Both the position numbers and the translations under genes were made by a program. A stretch of DNA of 64,000 bases from Rhizobium tropici CIAT 899 (GTDB lineage Bacteria; Pseudomonadota; Alphaproteobacteria; Rhizobiales; Rhizobiaceae). The stretch spans positions 2,345,001 to 2,409,000 of the forward strand of contig NC_020059.1 in the NCBI RefSeq assembly GCF_000330885.1, given 5' to 3'. The notes under the pieces were generated by a model, which searched no databases, was not told the origin of the DNA, and was given only the letters and a program-made list of their open reading frames with translations. Every line of letters begins with the position of its first letter. Position 1 is the first letter of the stretch. Positions 21,627-30,900 of the stretch are shown here, piece by piece.

Positions 21627-22595
21627 ATGAATGCAAAATATGCGCTGCCCGCCATACTGGCCTGCACCTGTGCCACGACATCGGCCCTGGCCGACAGTCC
21701 AGCGCAATTAGTGCTGCGCGACGGTTTCGACGGCAAGGATTTCGCTCGATCTGGGCACCTTTACTATCGCGATAATGCCGAACAAAAGGCAGGAACGATC
21801 GAATTTCAATCAGACGTAAAACGTACCGGCGCGGGTGCATTGAAGCTGAGTGTCCGGCCATTCTGCGCGCCTGATAAAACAAATTGCAGCGAAAGAGCCG
21901 AGATCTGGGAGCGCACTAAATATCGCGTGCCATACAATCAGGGAGTTTGGTACGGTTTCGCTGTAAAGTTCGCCGATCCCATACCCTCTGGCGACCATCG
22001 CTACCTCATTGCTCAATGGAAGAGGGAAATCGGGCCGAAAGCCGAAGGGGACTTCAGTCCCTTTCTCGCGTTGCGGCTCAATAATGGGAAGCTCTTCGCG
22101 ACCGTGGAAACCAACTACGTTGCGCCCATCAAGAACCAGGAGCCTGGAAACAAGGGCAAGGTCTGCAATAATGACGAGGCGCCGGTCTGGTTTCGTCCCG
22201 ATACCAATCAGATGCGCGCCTTGGTGGCTACGGACGACAATTGGGACGAATCCGACGGACAAGAATTTACAGGCTGCACAGACGCGATCAAAGTAATAAA
22301 TCGTGGAAACAAGTTGCCGATACCTGCATCAGGCTGGATCGATTTTGCCATTTACAGCAAACCAGGCCCGGATGGCTCGGGTCATATTGAGATATTTGCC
22401 AACAATAAATGGATCGTTACTGTCACCGGCCATATAGGACACGCGGATCACGGGTTGGGAAAAAATCAATATTTCAAATTCGGACCATATCGCGCCGCGG
22501 ATACCACTGTATGGACGCTTTATTACGATGATTTCCGCCGGTCACCCCGCTGTGCCGATGTACTATCGGATCCCAAGCTTTGCCCCATGAAGTGA
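21627..22595 (+). CDS. Secreted polysaccharide lyase (heparin-lyase-like jelly roll)
   Basis: 322 residues from MNAKYALPAILACTCATTSALA, a signal peptide cleaved before DSPAQ; AGAGGAA precedes it. The mature protein has the β-jelly-roll 'polysaccharide lyase' pattern: LRDGFDG, TGAGALKLSVRP, RAEIWERTKYRVPYNQGVWYGF, HRYLIAQWKRE, and a C-terminal KFGPYRAADTTVWTLYYDDFRR, close to alginate/glucuronan lyase-like families. It would cut an anionic polysaccharide by β-elimination in the periplasm or outside. Rhizobial exopolysaccharide or plant polyuronate are plausible substrates. It ends in an intrinsic terminator. Confidence 0.85.
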   Translation: MNAKYALPAILACTCATTSALADSPAQLVLRDGFDGKDFARSGHLYYRDNAEQKAGTIEFQSDVKRTGAGALKLSVRPFCAPDKTNCSERAEIWERTKYRVPYNQGVWYGFAVKFADPIPSGDHRYLIAQWKREIGPKAEGDFSPFLALRLNNGKLFATVETNYVAPIKNQEPGNKGKVCNNDEAPVWFRPDTNQMRALVATDDNWDESDGQEFTGCTDAIKVINRGNKLPIPASGWIDFAIYSKPGPDGSGHIEIFANNKWIVTVTGHIGHADHGLGKNQYFKFGPYRAADTTVWTLYYDDFRRSPRCADVLSDPKLCPMK

Positions 22596-22641
22596 AAAGG
22601 CTGCCGAGAATGTATACCCCCAGAGCAATATGGCTACGCGC

Positions 22642-22663
22642 ATTGCGAGAGCGCAGTTTTTTT
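22642..22663 (+). terminator. Intrinsic terminator after the polysaccharide lyase
   Basis: The short stem ATTGCG/CGCAGT (one G-T pair) with the loop AGAG is followed by seven Ts. Confidence 0.8.
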
Positions 22664-22700
22664 GAGAAGTGGCCGAACTTTTTCCTTTCTCGATAGTTAT

Positions 22701-22718
22701 CCTCCTTCGTGAAGGAGG
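22701..22718 (+). promoter_or_regulatory. Hairpin sequestering a Shine-Dalgarno sequence
   Basis: CCTCCTTCGTGAAGGAGG forms a perfect 7-bp stem with loop CGTG (8 paired positions if the loop shrinks). The 3' arm AAGGAGG is the ribosome site of the ATG at 22727. In mRNA the anti-SD arm would block initiation until the stem is opened, as in RNA thermometers or translationally controlled leaders. Confidence 0.75.
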
Positions 22719-22726
22719 TGACCGAG

Positions 22727-23023
22727 ATGCTTACTACCCATCGCGATTGCAAGCAGCATGTGAAGAGGAACGCGATACCCTCTCTGGGTGAAATCGAAGG
22801 CCGGGTTGCGGTCCTGGAAATTGTCGCCCAGTCCGCATTAACGCATGTGTTCGAAGAAGGCGAAGTCGATATTGACGCAGCATTGCTAGCCCAAATTCGC
22901 ATAGCCATGCATCGTAAGTGTAAGGACTTAAAACTCGACGGAGAAGATACGGCATCGGCACTCCTATATGCCGAGGAGTTGATCGAGGCCGCGGTTAAGG
23001 CGTCGCATCCCATCCATCAATGA
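22727..23023 (+). CDS. Hypothetical protein (98 aa)
   Basis: 98 residues from MLTTHRDCKQHVKRN. The start follows AAGGAGGTGA by six bases and is preferred to the ATG at 22709, which lies inside the SD hairpin. The protein is soluble, mostly helical and acidic (VLEIVAQSALTHVFEEGEVDIDAALLAQIRIAM, LLYAEELIEAAVKAS). I do not recognise the family. Its stop overlaps the ATGATG of a short membrane-protein gene, so the two are coupled. Translation is probably controlled by the hairpin. Confidence 0.65.
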   Translation: MLTTHRDCKQHVKRNAIPSLGEIEGRVAVLEIVAQSALTHVFEEGEVDIDAALLAQIRIAMHRKCKDLKLDGEDTASALLYAEELIEAAVKASHPIHQ

Positions 23024-23169
23024 TGCCTTCGCGGCCAAGGCTGGCATTATCGCTCCTAGTGGCGCTGGGGACTACGCTCGGGGTCCTCTTATTTGTTGCG
23101 CCGCACGATATTAGTGACAGGCTTACCCATTCTCTGGCACCGCCCGGCGACCATCGAAACCAGCAATAA
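23020..23169 (+). CDS. Small single-pass membrane or exported protein (49 aa)
   Basis: It reads MMPSRPRLALSLLVALGTTL, then GVLLFVAPHDISDRL and a short polar tail ending HRNQQ. Basic residues before a hydrophobic helix (about residues 8-28) indicate a membrane anchor or uncleaved signal. Its ATG overlaps the stop of the 98-residue gene (ATGATG), the usual sign of translational coupling. No family is recognised. Either of the two adjacent ATGs could be used. Confidence 0.5.
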   Translation: MMPSRPRLALSLLVALGTTLGVLLFVAPHDISDRLTHSLAPPGDHRNQQ

Positions 23170-23328
23170 TGTGTCGGATAATGAACCTGTGTTACGTTAG
23201 GACACAGAGGTTGCCCCAAATCAGGCGGCCGTTAACGTCGCGCGGTAAACTTGGTTGCAAATTTCCGAAACCAAAGCAGTGTTCGCTTCACCAACCAATA
23301 TCAAGCTCCAACATGAATGGTGTAGCGA

Positions 23329-23535
23329 ATGTCTGTGATGGTCAATGTACCGCTTTACCCTGATGACGTCGATGTCCTCGCGGGCGCACTTTTTGCGTGG
23401 TGTGCCGAGCGCAGCATCAAATTGCAAAGTCAGGAAGGTCTGTCCGCAGCCAATGTGGCCATTGATCTTTATAACGCCGGTTATCAAACACAAGATCAGT
23501 TGCTTGGCGCATTACACAATTACGATTTACACTGA
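23329..23535 (+). CDS. Hypothetical protein (68 aa)
   Basis: 68 residues, MSVMVNVPLYPDDVDVLAGA onward, including LFAWCAERSIKLQSQEGLSAANVAIDLYNAGYQTQDQL. The composition looks like a folded, soluble, mainly helical domain and not a shadow frame. The ribosome site is weak, and the second Met (codon 4) is a possible start. It overlaps the 3' end of the convergent TIM-barrel gene by 16 bases. Similar short proteins are common in rhizobia; function unknown. Confidence 0.5.
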   Translation: MSVMVNVPLYPDDVDVLAGALFAWCAERSIKLQSQEGLSAANVAIDLYNAGYQTQDQLLGALHNYDLH

Positions 23536-24470
23536 TGTATTGCACGGGTATCCAGCTTTACATCTAAAATCCGAGCACAATTTCCATGAGTAGCGCCTCT
23601 GGAAATGCAGCGGTAGTGATCGTCATTTGCGAACTTCTCTCCGAAAACCCTGGCGATGCAGTCTCGCTCTTCAAGGATCCCGGACCATTCATCCTGATGA
23701 TACGCGGAGTCGTAGATCAGCGTGAAAGGGCCTTGATAGCCAGCCAAATTGGAAAGCTCAATGCAGCGAACATAATCCTCCTCATCAAGGCCTGCCGCTG
23801 AATAGCGCCCCTTTGCATGACAGAGTTCAGCGCGGCCCATGATCTTCGCTAGATCCTCGTATTTGCCAGCTCGCTCCCAGTTGCCGAAATCTCCATTGAG
23901 GCCGACTTTTCCGTGCAGAGCATCGAGAATCCGGTTGACCTCCGTCGGTCCCGGCAGAAGATCGAACCAATTCTCGATAACTAGGCGCACTCCCGCAGCG
24001 GCCGTCAACTCAGCCAACCGCCGCAGATGAGTCTCCGCAAGCATCAAAGCCGGATCCGTCGGCCGAGCCTTTCCGGCAATAACGCGCATGTTTTCAGCAC
24101 CAAGAGCTGCGGCAACGTCAATCCATCCTTCCATCCATTCAGCGTCGCGATGGGCGGTTTGAGAATTGCTGAGATCTCCGTCTTCGACGAGCAGCGTCTG
24201 AAGCTTTACGCCGGCCTCCTCCGTGGCCTTGCGAAAATCACGGAGATAGCTGGGAAGGAGACTCGGCAAGTGGAAGGAACAAATCTCAAGCCGAAAGATG
24301 CTATGATCGGCGCATTGTTGCGGCACATCGATCAATTCGATCGTACCCTTCCCGTAAGTCGATTGGCGAGCCGGGTATGCTCGGTCGCCGGGCTTATAGG
24401 GATAGGTGGCACCGAGCGCCCGGTGCAAGGACCAGGTTGAAACCGCAAAACGATCCGACAAATCAACCAC
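23520..24470 (-). CDS. TIM-barrel sugar-phosphate isomerase/epimerase-like protein
   Basis: 316 residues from a GTG (VVDLSDRFAVSTWSLHRALG) with GGGGGAG four bases upstream; an upstream in-frame ATG has no such site. The AP-endonuclease-2-like barrel pattern is present: RLEICSFHLPSLLPSYLRDFRKATEEAGVKLQTLLVEDGDL, ENMRVIAGKA, GVRLVIENWFDLLPGP, KVGLNGDFGNWE, and CHAKGRYSAAGLDEEDYVRCIELSNLAGYQGPFTLIYD. Metal-dependent isomerase or epimerase action on a sugar is likely. The last 45 residues (after VFGEKFAND) do not look like the family and may come from a lost stop or frameshift at the 3' end. Confidence 0.78.
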   Translation of the reverse strand: MVDLSDRFAVSTWSLHRALGATYPYKPGDRAYPARQSTYGKGTIELIDVPQQCADHSIFRLEICSFHLPSLLPSYLRDFRKATEEAGVKLQTLLVEDGDLSNSQTAHRDAEWMEGWIDVAAALGAENMRVIAGKARPTDPALMLAETHLRRLAELTAAAGVRLVIENWFDLLPGPTEVNRILDALHGKVGLNGDFGNWERAGKYEDLAKIMGRAELCHAKGRYSAAGLDEEDYVRCIELSNLAGYQGPFTLIYDSAYHQDEWSGILEERDCIARVFGEKFANDDHYRCISRGATHGNCARILDVKLDTRAIHQCKS

Positions 24471-24593
24471 AAGACTCCCCCATTCCCTTTGCTGAAAGGT
24501 AATCAAGACATAGTCTCGACTGCACGGATATCAATCCAAAAATGCTAAGACTCCCTGCTGTTGCGGCAACTCTATTCCCATAAGAAATCGTCG

Positions 24594-24923
24594 CTAAGTC
24601 CTTTCATGCCCTCCTTTAACCCATCTGGAAATGGCGTCAAAAAGCAGATCGGCAATCCACATGGCGCATACGCCAACGACGAAAGCCGTGGCATTCATGG
24701 CCGCGACGTCCTTTTGAGGCAAAGGCCAGTTGATAGCGCGCAGATAGAAAAGCGCCGGCTCCGTTAAATAGGTTGCAGCAAGCGCGCCGCAAATAGGCGA
24801 TGCAATAATCTCTCGCGTCGTATATCGGCGCCTGGAGAGACCGCGCAGGATACCGCCGGAAAGGCCAGCAATGACGACTCCGACCTTGATGCCCAAAGCA
24901 TCCAGAAATTCGTGCAAGGTCAT
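24594..24923 (-). CDS. Small phage membrane protein, holin-like
   Basis: 109 residues. Hydrophobic stretches at about 11-30 (GIKVGVVIAGLSGGIL), 40-62 (SPICGALAATYLTEPALFY) and 78-98 (TAFVVGVCAMWIADLLF), separated by basic loops (RGLSRRRYTTRE). Size, topology and location beside the endolysin suggest a class I holin or a phage-anchored regulator of lysis. No family signature is decisive. It is the leftmost gene I assign to the prophage. Confidence 0.65.
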   Translation of the reverse strand: MTLHEFLDALGIKVGVVIAGLSGGILRGLSRRRYTTREIIASPICGALAATYLTEPALFYLRAINWPLPQKDVAAMNATAFVVGVCAMWIADLLFDAISRWVKGGHERT

Positions 24924-24997
24924 CGCTTTTCTCGATCGAATTTTGGGATTTGGAATGCCGCCGCTACTTATTCATGGCGTGCGGCGGCTGGATGAGC

Positions 24998-25249
24998 TTA
25001 TTTGGCAACAGGCGGCTGAGGCTTTATCAAACCCGTGATACCGTCCCGCATGATATTGATAATGATTTTTAGCATGCTCAAAGCCGCCACAGCGGCTGCG
25101 GCAAAGCCTGGACCGACGAAGGATTGCGAACACTCCAACGTGCCATCGACAAGCTGGGTACAGCCAGTTGCCAGAAGAATAGCGATCATCGAAGCTGATA
25201 ACGCAATTAACACATTCAGAATATTGTGGAACGTATTCGTATTGAACAT
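24998..25249 (-). CDS. Small phage membrane protein, second holin candidate
   Basis: 83 residues with two hydrophobic segments, NVLIALSASMIAILLATGC (about 12-30) and GPGFAAAAVAALSMLKIIINIM (about 47-68), and a short polar C-terminus. GGGAG precedes the ATG. It lies between the other small membrane protein and the endolysin, so the three form a lysis cassette. Which of the two is the holin, and which an antiholin or spanin-like partner, cannot be told from sequence. Confidence 0.65.
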   Translation of the reverse strand: MFNTNTFHNILNVLIALSASMIAILLATGCTQLVDGTLECSQSFVGPGFAAAAVAALSMLKIIINIMRDGITGLIKPQPPVAK

Positions 25250-25395
25250 ATATTCTCCCGTTGTATCGATGGGGGTTGTGCATCAGCGCGCGACCCCGAA
25301 GCCTTGAACTCATAGGAGGCAGTCACGAAAGGGGTCTAGGAAGCCAGCACCCGTAGTATCGCCGGTATCCGGCCGCAGCCCATCGTTCTGTAAAT

Positions 25396-26028
25396 CTATC
25401 GAGCACCCTCAATCGCCGCAGCGAACTTCCTGGCAAAGCCGGCAATATCGATTGCTCGATCAGTGCCGTTGATAATCCGGCGCGCCCCGAGCCAATCGGA
25501 ACCGACAGCGTTGAAGTAATCGGCAAGCTTCCAGCCGGTGAAACGCCCGTTGATCATGCCATCAAATAGGATTTCAACCGCTTTATCAGGATCGAGAGCC
25601 CTATCCGGATCATCGGCGATGCCATACTTGGCATAATTGTCCCGTCCCGTGATCTGAACGAGACCGCGCCCACGATACCGCCAACCGTCATCACTGGCTT
25701 CATCCCTGTTTCCCATCCGGTTCGCATAAGCGCGGTTAGCGATCCGCTGCGGCTGGCGGGAATAGGCCTTAGCCTGTTCTGGATTGAAATATTTCGGAAA
25801 TGTTGACTGCAATCCAGCGGCCGAGTAGCTCAGATTCTCGGAGATTGCTCGCATCGTTTTACCCGTCTCGTGATAGGCAGTTGCCAGCATGTAAGCCAGC
25901 CAACGTGGATCGAATGGCTCGGCTATCCATTGTGCGAGAATCGCCTCAAGACCATTGACCTGATTTGTCGACAGCCGGCCACTGAACAATGACATTCTTA
26001 TCGCCGAGAAGAATTTCTCGTGGTCCAT
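25396..26028 (-). CDS. Phage endolysin, glycoside hydrolase family 19 (chitinase-like)
   Basis: 210 residues from MDHEKFFSAIRMSLF; TGGAG lies just upstream. The GH19 catalytic region is clear: LAYMLATAYHETGKTMRAISENLSYSA with acid residues Glu54 and Glu64, then YRGRGLVQITGRDNYAKYG and DPDKAVEILFDGMINGRFTG. Phage proteins of this type cut peptidoglycan glycan strands at the end of the lytic cycle. There is no signal peptide, so it needs a holin, consistent with its two small membrane-protein neighbours. An alternative start three codons upstream is possible. Confidence 0.88.
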   Translation of the reverse strand: MDHEKFFSAIRMSLFSGRLSTNQVNGLEAILAQWIAEPFDPRWLAYMLATAYHETGKTMRAISENLSYSAAGLQSTFPKYFNPEQAKAYSRQPQRIANRAYANRMGNRDEASDDGWRYRGRGLVQITGRDNYAKYGIADDPDRALDPDKAVEILFDGMINGRFTGWKLADYFNAVGSDWLGARRIINGTDRAIDIAGFARKFAAAIEGAR

Positions 26029-26397
26029 ATGCTCCATTCCAAATTTGAAGATACAAATGCGGATGTGATGCTTGCAAACCATGCCATTGGGCAAAGCCGG
26101 CCCATGGCGGCCGGATTGAACTCGTTTGCAGCTTTAAAGGCCTTCCAACCCGGAGCAGTCCCGGATTTTCACGTATCAAGTATGTCGCGCGCTATCGTTC
26201 TGGCTGATGAGCGCCGGTCGCTGCTGTTACATCGACACATGACATCTTTTACGTGCATATCGCTCGTTATTCAGCAAAGGCAATAAATTAGCCTATATAC
26301 CGCGTCGGGGGGGCGATCTCGGCCCTACGCTATCCCTTGGACTAAAATAATTCATTTTCCTCGCGGGGGCTTTAACCCGAATTAAAGCTTAACCTCC
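26029..26397. other. Gene-free stretch between lysis and tail-fibre-end genes
   Basis: About 370 bases with no convincing reading frame on either strand. The only structure seen is an A+T-rich inverted repeat GCTTTAA/TTAAAGC (26369-26375 and 26382-26388). A seven-G run lies near 26308. The stretch probably holds the promoter of the lysis genes; no consensus promoter could be fixed. Confidence 0.5.
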
Positions 26398-27066
26398 TCA
26401 GGTATCTGTGCTCTGACCGGCATCGGATGGCCAAGCGAATGCATCGACCCCGGCCTTGGTGGTGATCATGCCGGCAATGATTTGGACGTTCACATCACTT
26501 TCGGCCGCAAATGCCGCCTGTACATGCGCACCGACAGCATTTGCAATCGTTGTCATCTGCGCGGCCGTCAGCTCGACAAAGCCGCCTGACGTTTTGAATT
26601 TCACCAGTACGTCCGGATTCGCCTGCACATAGTTGTAGGCTCCGGTAATCAGCGACTGGCTGGCCCGATCGGTCATGACGCGCATGCCATTGAGCAAGAT
26701 GCCGCCTGTTTCGACGGCGTAGCGCTTGGATGCAGCATAAGCGTAGAGATCGACCGGAGGCGGTTCGGGGGACCAACCCGAGACGATCGCCAATAGGCTT
26801 CCCGGCGTCTCGGGCCAATCGACGGCCGAGCTGACAAGCGCGGCCTCTTTGCTGCTCAGTTGATCAAGAATGGTATTCTGATCGGCATCAGAAAGACCGG
26901 AGGTGATCTTCGCAGCAAGCGCGAGCCAGTAGTCCGGAACATTGTAGATCTGCTGCCGGCCGAGCCAGAAGGCAACGCAGGCCATCCAGCCATCGACCTT
27001 GTTCTCCGATCGAGCTGCAAGCAGCGCCTCGACCATCGGTTCATACATGCTGTCTATGCGATACAT
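26398..27066 (-). CDS. Phage protein with DUF4376 domain (tail-end region)
   Basis: 222 residues; AGAGGAAGG is a good ribosome site. The C-terminal half is a DUF4376 domain: AASKRYAVETGGILLNGMRV, SQSLITGAYNYVQANPDVLVKFKTSGGFVELTAAQMTTIANAVGAHVQAAF. The domain is found in proteins encoded next to phage tail fibres and is thought to help fibre assembly. The N-terminal half (MYRIDSMYEPMVEALLAARSENKVDGWMACVAFWLGRQ) is helical and unassigned. It is the last of three small genes behind the tail-tip gene. Confidence 0.78.
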   Translation of the reverse strand: MYRIDSMYEPMVEALLAARSENKVDGWMACVAFWLGRQQIYNVPDYWLALAAKITSGLSDADQNTILDQLSSKEAALVSSAVDWPETPGSLLAIVSGWSPEPPPVDLYAYAASKRYAVETGGILLNGMRVMTDRASQSLITGAYNYVQANPDVLVKFKTSGGFVELTAAQMTTIANAVGAHVQAAFAAESDVNVQIIAGMITTKAGVDAFAWPSDAGQSTDT

Positions 27067-27084
27067 GGCAATCCTTCCTCTTTT

Positions 27085-27504
27085 TTAAGCTCGGGCAAAG
27101 GCGCGCACGGCTCGCCAATCCATTTCGGCGGCGGCGCGGATTTCGGGAGCGGTTTTGGCGGCGGCAAGAGCTGCTTTCGCCGATCGGCGCAAAGCCTCGA
27201 TCATCTGCGAGCCGACCTTCCAGTGCTGGTCTCGCGTTAGAATTTCGACGGCCTTTTCGAAGCGGCTAATGCCATCTTCGCCAGCCTCGGCCGTGATATG
27301 CGGCGTCTCGCCCTCGGGCACACTATCGCCCCGGCTCCGACCGGCGGCGATGAGCTCGGCCTCGCGAAGCTTCAGCGCATAGACCGCTTCCTGACCGGGA
27401 ATGACGGTGATGAACAACATTCGCGCCAGCCGCACCTGTCGGTCAATGTCGGTCTGCGCCTGGACACGCTCCAGGACGAGATCGGCGAACACGTTAAACA
27501 GCAT
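27085..27504 (-). CDS. Phage hypothetical protein downstream of the tail tip
   Basis: 139 residues: MLFNVFADLVLERVQAQTDI, a helical middle (VYALKLREAELIAAGR), and an alanine-rich C-terminus with a predicted coiled coil (ALRRSAKAALAAAKTAPEIRAAAEMDWR). It starts inside the end of the preceding gene (11-base overlap). The position suggests a minor tail or fibre-assembly protein. No family is recognised. Confidence 0.65.
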   Translation of the reverse strand: MLFNVFADLVLERVQAQTDIDRQVRLARMLFITVIPGQEAVYALKLREAELIAAGRSRGDSVPEGETPHITAEAGEDGISRFEKAVEILTRDQHWKVGSQMIEALRRSAKAALAAAKTAPEIRAAAEMDWRAVRAFARA

Positions 27505-27916
27505 GGATGGTCACCTCGAAATCGTGAAAGCCAGCTGCGGCGATGAAGGGAAGGCGGTGGTCGCCGCGAACGTCCGTCGTGAACTCGAAAATGCCGTCGT
27601 CGATCGCGACGATCTCGTTGGCATGAACGACCGAGGTCCCAGCCGGCACGGCGAAGCAAACCTTCTCAATGCCATCGGCCCGAATCGTGTATTCGGTGAT
27701 CTCAATGGCCGGCCGTTTGGGAACGATCGCGCCGTCACGAACATAGGACGTGGCGTCGATATCAAGCCGGTATTCGGCTGCCGGCACCTCCATGACCGCG
27801 TAGCCTTCATCAAATAAGGTGGCGAGTTCGGGCAGCGTTTCCCGGTCACAGTGACCGCTTTGACGGATGCGGCCATCGGCGGCGAAAAGGATGTAATGGG
27901 CGACTGAAGACGCCAT
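27494..27916 (-). CDS. Phage small tail-associated protein
   Basis: 140 residues from MASSVAHYILFAADGRIRQS. AAGAGGTAG precedes this ATG; the longer open frame runs antisense-like through the tail-tip gene and was discarded. The sequence is β-rich with IEITEYTIRADGIEKVCFAVPAGTSVVHANEIV and ends FHDFEVTIHAV. It starts five bases after the tail-tip stop, so it is co-expressed with it. Function unknown; a fibre-tip accessory protein is plausible. Confidence 0.7.
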   Translation of the reverse strand: MASSVAHYILFAADGRIRQSGHCDRETLPELATLFDEGYAVMEVPAAEYRLDIDATSYVRDGAIVPKRPAIEITEYTIRADGIEKVCFAVPAGTSVVHANEIVAIDDGIFEFTTDVRGDHRLPFIAAAGFHDFEVTIHAV

Positions 27917-27920
27917 GGCG

Positions 27921-30900
27921 CTACCTCTTGAACGCTGTTGCGATGATGTTGCTTTCGTTCCAGACGATGGTGTTGCCTGGGCAGTAGATCTGCAGCGTGT
28001 AGGTGTGAAAGCCCGCGCCGGGAGCGTCATAAAGGGCCGGAACGGCAACCAGACCGGCCGTATAGGTCGTCTGAGAGGTGCCTCCGTTTTGGCCGCCTGT
28101 GCCGCTGACGACGGTTTGAACAACGCCGAGATAGTAGGTCTGGCTAAAGATCGCGGTGCCGTCGCGGAAGATGTTGCACCCGATTGGCTGCGAGTTCTGG
28201 CTGCCGCCGTTCTGATTGAACTGCCCGAGAGTCATGGCGCTGATCACCACGCGGCCGTCGCCCGCGACTGTAATGCCGCAGGCGGCTAGATTGACCGTTT
28301 GGCCTGCCCCGATCGTCTGGCCGGCACCGTTGCGGCCAGCCGAAACCGCAGTGACCGCGCCGCCCTGAATATTGCTGGTTCCGACCTGTAGTGAGCCGAT
28401 AACGGCCGAGCTGATGTTGACCGCGCCGAGATTGGCGGTGATCGCATCGAGGCTGTTGACCGCGATCTTATTGGCGGTGATCGCCCCATCAACGATCAGC
28501 TCGGCCGAGACAGCGCGGCGCATGACGGGCTTCGACCAATAGCACGAGCCACCAGTTCCCGCCGTCCTTTCCACCTGAAGCAGCATAGAGAGTTTGGTGT
28601 AGCCGCTCGGCACCGTGTAGCGGCCCTGCAGACGCACCCATCCGTTCTTAACGGTGGTGCCCGTCACGGCAGCGAAACCCCACGTGCCTGAAGGCGTCTG
28701 GACTGCGGCTAAGATGTTCGCGGCGTTCGAGTCAGTGTTGTAAACCCAGACATCTAAGGCATAGACCTCGCCCGCCGTCACGGTGATGAAGTTGGACCGT
28801 GCGCAGTCACGGCCGAGCGACTGCAGCACCCAGCCGGCCGCATCGCCGGAGGTCGTATCAAGATAGAATGCCTGCTGGTTCTGAACGGCCCAGCCATCCA
28901 AAGTCCCGGTCTGCCAGCCATTGTCGGCCATATTACTGAAATCGGTGAGGACAAGCTGTTTGGCGGTAATGGCATTTGCCGCGATCTGACCCGCGCCGAT
29001 CGTGTTGGCGGCAATCTTGTCCCCGGTAATCGAGCCACCCGCGATCGTGGCGGCGGTGACCGCCCCGGCCGCGATTGTGCCGGCCGTGACCGCATTGGCG
29101 GCAATTTTGCCGGCCGTCACCGCGTTCGCGGCGATCTTATCGGCCGTGATTGCGTTGGTGACGATATTGCCGCCCGAGATCAGCGTCACGCTGCCGTCGC
29201 TCCACGGTGTCGGTTCGGTCTGATTGGGGTTAGCCTCGCCGAAGTACATGCGCGTCAGCCAAAGGTAGCTGTCGCCCTGGCCGGCCGCGGTCCCCTTCAT
29301 TCGAAAGAAGACGACCACCTTTGCAGCGTTCGCCGGCATCTGCAGCTTGCCCCAGAAGCGCTGATAATTGGCGAGGTTCTTTTGTGGATCGAAATTCTGA
29401 GCGGCCGGAAAGACGCCCCATGATGGGTAGCTGATCAGGCCTCCGTTGGCGTCTAACACCCCAAGGTATGGCTGGACGCCGTTGCAGCGATGGCCGAAAT
29501 AATAGACGGACAGCTCGTACCAGCCGTTCGCCTTGACCGCGAATTCGCGCCTATTTCCGTTGGCGTCATACGCCATCACCCCATACTCGATGTTCTGATT
29601 GCCGTTCGACTGGTAGATTTCGATCGCTCCGGGTTGAGGAGCATAGGTGTCCGTACGCAGGCTCAATCGGAAGCTGGCTGCATCGTTAGAATATTCGGGA
29701 CCCCAGCCGGTCAGCCCTGCGGAGAGATCGGTGTTTGCGATGAAATTGCCGCCAGTACCAACCGCCAACGCCTGGGTGGAAACAGAGCCAGCGCCGAGCT
29801 TGTCGGCCATGATAGCGCCGACCGCGATCTGTGCCGCCGAAACCGCACCCGCCGCGATCGTGCCGGCTGCGACGGCATTGGCGGCGATCGTGCCGGCAGT
29901 CACGGCGTTGGTGGCGATCTTGCCAGCGGTGACAGCGTTAGCGGCAATCTTATCGGCCGTAACGGCGTTCGCGATGATCCCGCCGCCCGTGATCAGGACG
30001 ATACCGCCGTCGCTCCACGGCGTCGCTTCCGTCGCGCCGGCCGGGATGCGGCAGAGCATCGGTTTGTTGACGAACATGTAGCTGTCCGTCTGACCGTTAT
30101 AGGTGTCGAGCTTTCGCAGATGAAGAGCGGCCGCAACGGCGTCGGCCGGAGCCGCGCCTGCCACGCGCAGCCGAAGCCAAAGGTCCGGATTGGTGCTGCT
30201 TCCGGCGATACCGTCATTCGCCGCAGGGGCCGTATAACCGGTGACGGTGCCGTCAGCGCGCACCCATTGGATCCGCATCTCCACCTTGCAGCGATGGGCG
30301 GAAATATAGGCTGTTAATTCAAGCCATTCTCCGGCCGCGCAGGGCACGGCAAGCGGCAGCGAGCCTGGGAGGCCATCGCCATCAGGGCGCTTCCATTGAA
30401 CGTCTGTATAAAAGCCGGTGGGGCCGCTGGCCTGATAGAGCATCAGCGTTGGGTTGTTGGCACCGGACCAAGGTTGGCCCCTCGGTCGAAGAGCAAGCGG
30501 CAGGCCCGGTATCGTGCCGCTGGTATAGATAATTCCCCAGCAATCCAGTCCCATGGTGAAACCGGCGTTCTGCAGGAGGTTCTTGCCGGAGCCGACCGCA
30601 AGCTTGTCGGTCGAAACCGAACCGGCTGCAATCTTAGTCGCTGTCACCGCACCATCAACGATCAGCTCGGCACTGGCGGCGCGGCGCATGTTGGGCTTGC
30701 CCCATACGCAGTTGCTGCCGTTTGCGGCCGCTTTTGCAACGCCGAACATGGGCTGCACCTGATATACGCCGGCCGGAACGGTGAAGTTCGCGGACAGGTA
30801 AGTCCAGGCATTCTTTGTCGCGTTGCTAGCGCCGACCGCTATCCAATTTGGCAGGACGGCAGCACCCGACTGATCTTTGACGTACACGCTCATGAAGGCG

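Noticed and set aside
24507..24593. Possible tRNA or attL site at the left prophage edge
   Set aside because: No cloverleaf could be drawn and no matching repeat was found near 59.15-59.20 kb.
26020..26286. 88-codon plus-strand frame between endolysin and DUF4376 genes
   Set aside because: No ribosome site, starts inside the endolysin gene, composition not protein-like.
29490..30317. Plus-strand frame of 275 codons opposite the tail-tip gene
   Set aside because: Its GDRAGCD-type repetition is simply the antisense of the tail-tip peptide repeats.
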